Below, piece by piece: positions 5,078 to 6,897 of a DNA stretch of 6,897 nucleotides. The notes beneath the pieces were generated by a model, which saw only the letters and a program-made list of their open reading frames with translations, searched no databases and was not told the origin of the DNA. The position numbers and the translations under genes were made by a program. Source of the DNA: an uncultured bacterium (GTDB lineage Bacteria; Bacillota; Clostridia; Christensenellales; Borkfalkiaceae); assembly GCA_934871445.1 (NCBI GenBank), contig CAKXBD010000031.1, positions 1-6,897 of the forward strand. Direction: 5' to 3'. Position 1 is the stretch's first letter; the number at the start of each line of letters is the position of its first letter.

Positions 5078-6316
5078 ATGAGACGATTGAAAAAATTACT
5101 TAGTGCTTCATTGGCACTTGCCGTAACAGTCATCGCCGTTTCGACGGTGAAGGAAACGTTCCGCTTGGCCAAAGCGGAGGAGAGTGGGGGCATATCGACA
5201 ACGGAATACGTTGTCGCGAGTGCCTCCGAGTCGCAGGCGGGATTTTCTGCTAAGACGTATGTGCCCGATAAATTTGATACTGTGGATTTCTATGGCGGCG
5301 TTGGAGATATTGATCCCGAAGAAGGAGACGGATTTACGACATTTGCTCATGCCGGAATGATTGTTCCTCTTCAAGGGACGAATGTACAAATGACCACGCA
5401 ATTCAAACTGCTGTCTAAGACTGCGACGGAAAATGGTGGAGACGGCATAGATGGTTGGGTGACGTATTCCTTTTCCTCATCTCCGGCGGATATTTCTTCG
5501 GATAAGTCTTATCCTTATCATGGAGGAACAACGGACGGATATTTCTTGCATATCACTAATTATTCGTCCTCAACGGCTCCTAACTGTGTAGAAGTACAGT
5601 TTGTCAAAATGCAGGATGGTGCAACGGAGAATGTTGTAGCTCCATTCTTTATGGATAATGCTTTGAATGTAAAGCTTGAATTATCCCTCGAAAAGCAAAC
5701 GGATAATACGTATACGCTCAAATTTGCAACTGTCGAGGGAACGGAATTGAAAAAAGTAGAGTCATTGTCATTAAACGATTCTCTTTTTATCAATGAAAAC
5801 GGTCAAACATTCTTTTCTACCGCAATTTATGAAGCAGAGGGCTGTGACGGCAATCATTGGGAACATCGCGGCATCGCTATCTATTCGGTTCAAGCGTACA
5901 CGCGGGATATTACTGCAGATGACATAATCCTTTCCCAAACGTCTTACGAATATGTCGAAGGCGAGAAATACGAACCGGATGTAACAGTAACGCTTGATGA
6001 GGTTACACTCATCAAAGATGTAGATTATCTCGTAGAATATACCAATAACCAAGCAGTCGGAACTGCGACGGCAGAAATTACTTTTGTCGGCGCGTATGCG
6101 GGGAATATTGTCGAAAAGAACTTTATGATTATTCAGGCAGAAGAGCCTGAAGACAGTTCGTCCGAAAGCTCGTCTGAGGGCAATTCTTCCGTTACTTCGC
6201 AAAGTGACGGTACAAGCACGGAGAGTGGTTGCGGATCATCTCTTGCCGTCGGGGGAGTCGCGACAGCGGTCGCCTGTATGGGGGCGCTGCTGATTGGAAA
6301 AAAGCGTGAAAGATAA
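5078..6316 (+). CDS. Secreted surface protein: beta-sandwich-like region, Ig-like module and C-terminal Cys-TM-basic anchor
   Basis: The protein is 412 aa from ATG 5078, chosen because GGAGG (5066-5070) sits 7 nt upstream and a signal peptide follows at once; an in-frame start at 5030 would lie inside the hydrolase gene and bury the signal. The signal is basic RR-KK then hydrophobic 7-24, with a cleavage site A31-K32-A33. Residues about 60-275 are beta-rich and aromatic with the rhythm of a concanavalin-like jelly roll (MTTQFKLL, WVTYSF, GYFLHIT, VKLELSLEK, YTLKFATVEG); this is a fold impression, not a family match. Residues about 283-352 match the Ig-like module common in clostridial surface proteins (YLVEYTNNQAVGTATAEITF, then GAYAGNI). 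A Ser/Glu-rich linker (357-383) leads to GCGSS (384-388), a membrane helix (389-407) and KKRER. It is probably held at the cell surface as a ligand- or glycan-binding protein; no catalytic motif is seen. It starts 17 nt after the hydrolase, so it belongs to the same operon. Confidence 0.85.
   Translation: MRRLKKLLSASLALAVTVIAVSTVKETFRLAKAEESGGISTTEYVVASASESQAGFSAKTYVPDKFDTVDFYGGVGDIDPEEGDGFTTFAHAGMIVPLQGTNVQMTTQFKLLSKTATENGGDGIDGWVTYSFSSSPADISSDKSYPYHGGTTDGYFLHITNYSSSTAPNCVEVQFVKMQDGATENVVAPFFMDNALNVKLELSLEKQTDNTYTLKFATVEGTELKKVESLSLNDSLFINENGQTFFSTAIYEAEGCDGNHWEHRGIAIYSVQAYTRDITADDIILSQTSYEYVEGEKYEPDVTVTLDEVTLIKDVDYLVEYTNNQAVGTATAEITFVGAYAGNIVEKNFMIIQAEEPEDSSSESSSEGNSSVTSQSDGTSTESGCGSSLAVGGVATAVACMGALLIGKKRER
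6227..6313 (+). other. C-terminal sorting/anchor signal (GCGSS, membrane helix, KKRER)
   Basis: Residues 384-412 of the surface protein form a tripartite tail: a Gly-Cys-Gly motif (C385) right after a low-complexity Ser-rich linker, a 19-residue hydrophobic helix (389-407, with a second Cys at 400) and five charged residues at the very end. There is no LPxTG, so sortase anchoring is not supported. The layout recalls Cys-containing C-terminal sorting tags such as MYXO-CTERM, but that similarity is in form only. A plain membrane anchor is the simplest reading. Confidence 0.6.
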
Positions 6317-6334
6317 AAAACAAATAAAAAATAT

Positions 6335-6369
6335 GTATTCTCCCGCGCCTTTCGGATGCGGGAGGATAT
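6335..6369 (+). terminator. Intercistronic hairpin, weak terminator or processing/attenuation element
   Basis: Positions 6335-6346 pair with 6358-6369 (12 pairs, two of them G-U), with a core of CTCCCGC against GCGGGAG and an 11-nt loop. The T run (6375-6379) starts 5 nt after the stem and is short, so termination may be partial. It lies in the 88-nt gap between the anchored surface protein and the next secreted protein, which has its own strong ribosome binding site but no clear promoter. Partial readthrough would give less of the downstream protein; the stem could also protect the upstream mRNA from 3' exonucleases. Confidence 0.5.
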
Positions 6370-6404
6370 CCCGATTTTTGGGTAAAGACAACGGAGGTAA
6401 AGGT

Positions 6405-6897
6405 ATGAAAAGACAACTTTTGAGTATTTTGAGCGCAGCGGTATTTTTTTCCGCAACGATAGCGATACCCGTTTCAGCATCAGCGGAATCTACGAGTATT
6501 TCAGGAGCTTCAAATACTGCGGCGGATTGGACTCTTACGCGGGCGACCGTAGAATATACGGATGAAGGAATCGCAGTGAGACAGACTGAAAAAGGTACGC
6601 CCGATAATCATGCGATTGCTATATATGAAATTCCCTTTGACAATCTGGATACTTTTGAGATTACCTTCCGTATCACAATGGAAGATTATGTAGCGTCTGG
6701 ACGCAATGCAAACGACGTTTGGACGGCCGTTAACATTATGGGCGTTCCGGCTTTCTTTAATTGGCGGAACAGTGAGGAATACGGTTGGGCAAAGGATACA
6801 CCCGGATTGGTTACCCGTTTTATGAGCTATGATGGCGATTTACGTTTTGTCACGGATGTTTATCAGGAGGATTACAGGACAGCGGGGGACGATTCGT
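6405..6897 (+). CDS. Secreted beta-rich protein, N-terminal part (runs off the right edge)
   Basis: GGAGG (6393-6397) lies 7 nt before ATG 6405, and the frame stays open through 164 codons to the window end. Residues 1-27 are a clear signal peptide (MKRQLL, hydrophobic 8-23, cleavage A25-S26-A27 before E28). The mature part is rich in Trp, Tyr, Phe and acidic residues and looks beta-stranded: DWTLTRATVEYTDEGIAVRQ (residues 42-61), IYEIPFDNLDTFEITFRI (73-90), then W101 and WRNSEEYGW, with no catalytic motif recognised. Its strand order (IP-x(5,6)-EITFRI, D-x-W, then an aromatic segment) loosely resembles residues 95-160 of the surface protein encoded just upstream, so the two may share a fold. 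The C-terminus, and therefore any anchor or further domain, is not in the window. A surface ligand- or glycan-binding role is inference from context. Confidence 0.75.
   Translation, partial: MKRQLLSILSAAVFFSATIAIPVSASAESTSISGASNTAADWTLTRATVEYTDEGIAVRQTEKGTPDNHAIAIYEIPFDNLDTFEITFRITMEDYVASGRNANDVWTAVNIMGVPAFFNWRNSEEYGWAKDTPGLVTRFMSYDGDLRFVTDVYQEDYRTAGDDS

Noticed and set aside
6210..6313. Sortase (LPxTG) anchor on the surface protein
   Set aside because: No LPxTG-like motif precedes the hydrophobic tail; the motif present is Gly-Cys-Gly-Ser-Ser.
5771..6480. Antisense frames of 115 and 143 codons under the surface protein gene
   Set aside because: They are opposite a well-supported coding sequence; the Ser/Leu-rich product is the mirror of the Ser/Glu linker codons.
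1..6897. Mobile element, CRISPR array, tRNA or rRNA
   Set aside because: No transposase, integrase, inverted terminal repeats, regular spaced repeats or RNA-gene sequence was seen; the only repeat pair is the promoter repeat at 196-227.

Overview
The window suggests a low-to-moderate GC, Gram-positive anaerobe of the class Clostridia. The evidence is strong GGAGG-type ribosome binding sites, AT-rich intergenic DNA, a CUT1-type sugar ABC transporter without its own ATPase gene, and secreted proteins with AxA signal-peptidase sites. One secreted protein ends in a Ser/Glu-rich linker, a Gly-Cys-Gly motif, a membrane helix and a Lys/Arg tail. Similar tails are familiar to me from uncultured gut Clostridia (Christensenellales-like genomes), but that placement is from memory and not proven by the sequence.

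Layout. Positions 1-344 form an AT-rich control region. It holds a hairpin with a T tract (105-134), two 11-bp direct repeats exactly 21 bp apart (196-206 and 217-227), a consensus -10 box (229-234), a possible divergent -10 box and a possible divergent gene start at the left edge, and a short basic leader ORF (260-331) whose stop codon touches the ribosome binding site of the first large gene. From 345 to 6316 six genes lie on the + strand with gaps of at most 17 nt, or overlapping: a family 1 solute-binding protein (345-1844), a small membrane-anchored protein with one invasin-type Ig-like domain (1849-2322), two MalF/MalG-type permeases (2309-3235 and 3240-4112), a cytosolic nucleoside hydrolase (4128-5060) and a surface protein with a beta-sandwich-like region, an Ig-like module and a C-terminal anchor (5078-6316). 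A hairpin (6335-6369) separates these from a further secreted protein that runs off the right edge (6405-6897).

Working model (inference). An extracellular ligand, possibly a nucleoside or another N-glycoside, is bound by the tethered solute-binding protein and imported through the permease pair, powered by an ATPase encoded elsewhere. It is then cleaved in the cytosol by the nucleoside hydrolase. The two secreted beta-rich proteins and the Ig-like protein would form an outer layer for capture or adhesion. The points most worth checking are the Ig-like gene inserted between binding protein and permease, a perfect EF-hand loop inside the binding protein, the variant nucleoside hydrolase motifs, and the phased repeats at the promoter. 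The other long reading frames on either strand are shadows of these genes.
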